From Sphingomonas sp. OV641 (GTDB lineage: Bacteria; Pseudomonadota; Alphaproteobacteria; Sphingomonadales; Sphingomonadaceae), in the NCBI RefSeq assembly GCF_900109205.1, contig NZ_FNZB01000001.1, positions 1,798,001-1,862,000 on the forward strand: DNA of 64,000 nt, written 5' to 3'. Position 1 is the stretch's first letter; each line of letters opens with the position of its first letter. Below are positions 63,578 through 64,000 of the stretch, piece by piece. A program made the position numbers and the translations under genes. The notes under the pieces were generated by a model, which ran no database searches, had not been told where the DNA came from, and saw only the letters and a list, made by a program, of their open reading frames with translations.

Positions 63578-64000
63578 ATGAAGAACACGACGGCCAGGGG
63601 GACCGTTCCCGCGCCGGCAGCGTCAAAAGCTGAAGCGCCAGGCCGGACTGCCGGGTCCTTCTTGCGCAGGAGCGAAGTCTCGAGTGCCTCGATCGCATCC
63701 GTCCTGCTCTGCGTCGCCTGCCTCGCTGGCTGCGACCGAACGCCTCGCCAGGCGCCGCCGCGAGCGACGGACACGATCAACGTGCCACCGCAGACGTCCA
63801 CCGTCGATGTGCCGATCGTCGCGGACCTGGACAAGCTGGCCCGAAGCCTCGAACAGGCGATTCCACGTCGCCTCTGGTCGATCGACAAGCCGGGGCAGAC
63901 CTGCCTTCCGCCGAAGAAGGTCAAGATCCTCTTCGCGAAGATAAAGACGCCCGCCATCCAGTGCCGCATCACCGGCACCGTCGTCCGAGGGCCGCTGGTG
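63578..64000 (+). CDS. DUF4403 family lipoprotein, 3' end missing
   Basis: The frame starting at the ATG at 63578 stays open to the last base and continues beyond the window; 141 codons are visible. A basic N terminus, a hydrophobic stretch with lipobox LAGC (cysteine near residue 60) and the VPIVADLDKLARSLEQAIPR and LWSIDKPGQTC segments match the start of DUF4403 proteins, a family with repeated lipid-binding-like domains in the periplasm. The lipobox is late, so the N terminus may be too long here and the true start could be an internal codon. Divergent from the DUF4142 gene. Confidence 0.75.
   Translation, partial: MKNTTARGTVPAPAASKAEAPGRTAGSFLRRSEVSSASIASVLLCVACLAGCDRTPRQAPPRATDTINVPPQTSTVDVPIVADLDKLARSLEQAIPRRLWSIDKPGQTCLPPKKVKILFAKIKTPAIQCRITGTVVRGPLV

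Overview
The window reads as chromosome of a high-GC alphaproteobacterium of the Sphingomonas group. The signs are the split b/b' ATP synthase F0 operon, an EcfG-type sigma factor with matching promoters, a homologue of the Sphingomonas alkaline phosphatase PhoK, an outer-membrane-rich gene set and REP-like palindromes between genes. No rRNA, CRISPR array or prophage was seen. One tRNA (Pro, GGG) is present. This assignment is inference from gene content; no database search was possible.

Bases 1-33,714 are mostly conserved core: a truncated TPR protein, ispE, an enoyl-CoA hydratase-like gene, moaB, tRNA-Pro, a small monooxygenase-fold protein, yajC-secD-secF with a Mth938-type gene, a TfoX-N protein, a FucP-type sugar transporter whose start codon sits in a hairpin, the F0 operon (atpI-B-E-F'-F), the ydbH-ynbE-ydbL lipid-bridge operon, radC, uvrC, an amidohydrolase/dehydrogenase pair, threonine dehydratase, the arginyl/leucyl-transferase bpt, the uncharacterised ATP-grasp/alpha-E/transglutaminase operon, a redoxin, a DsbD-like protein and phoK.

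Bases 33,715-41,096 are disturbed. A three-gene Tn7/Tn5053-type transposition module (tniA-tniB-tniQ, intact DD35E transposase) sits after phoK behind a cluster of short repeats that may be a transposon end. Next comes an HWE-type sensor kinase broken by a nonsense codon and a frameshift, its intact response regulator, and an EcfG-like sigma factor.

Bases 41,097-63,435 are accessory metabolism and transport. An mlaD-tetR-ABC1 kinase operon faces two tandem hotdog thioesterases. Then comes a nine-gene minus-strand unit (GntR regulator, nitronate-monooxygenase-like protein, SCP2-type thiolase, DUF35 partner, two acyl-CoA dehydrogenases, acyl-CoA synthetase, Baeyer-Villiger-type monooxygenase, alpha/beta hydrolase), with a divergent hydratase-thioesterase-NUDIX operon. 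The set looks like a catabolic path for a steroid-, terpenoid- or alicyclic-type carboxylic acid or ketone. An EmrA-EmrB-NodT tripartite efflux operon with a MarR regulator follows, then a DUF4142 gene behind a textbook EcfG promoter, and a truncated DUF4403 lipoprotein.

The most interesting signal is a 14-bp motif (ACGGTwCGGTTTAC) present in only two places that I found: the mlaD/thioesterase divergent promoter and the efflux promoter. These two sites bracket the catabolic cluster, which suggests one regulator (probably the TetR protein) coordinates lipid handling, thioester turnover and efflux.
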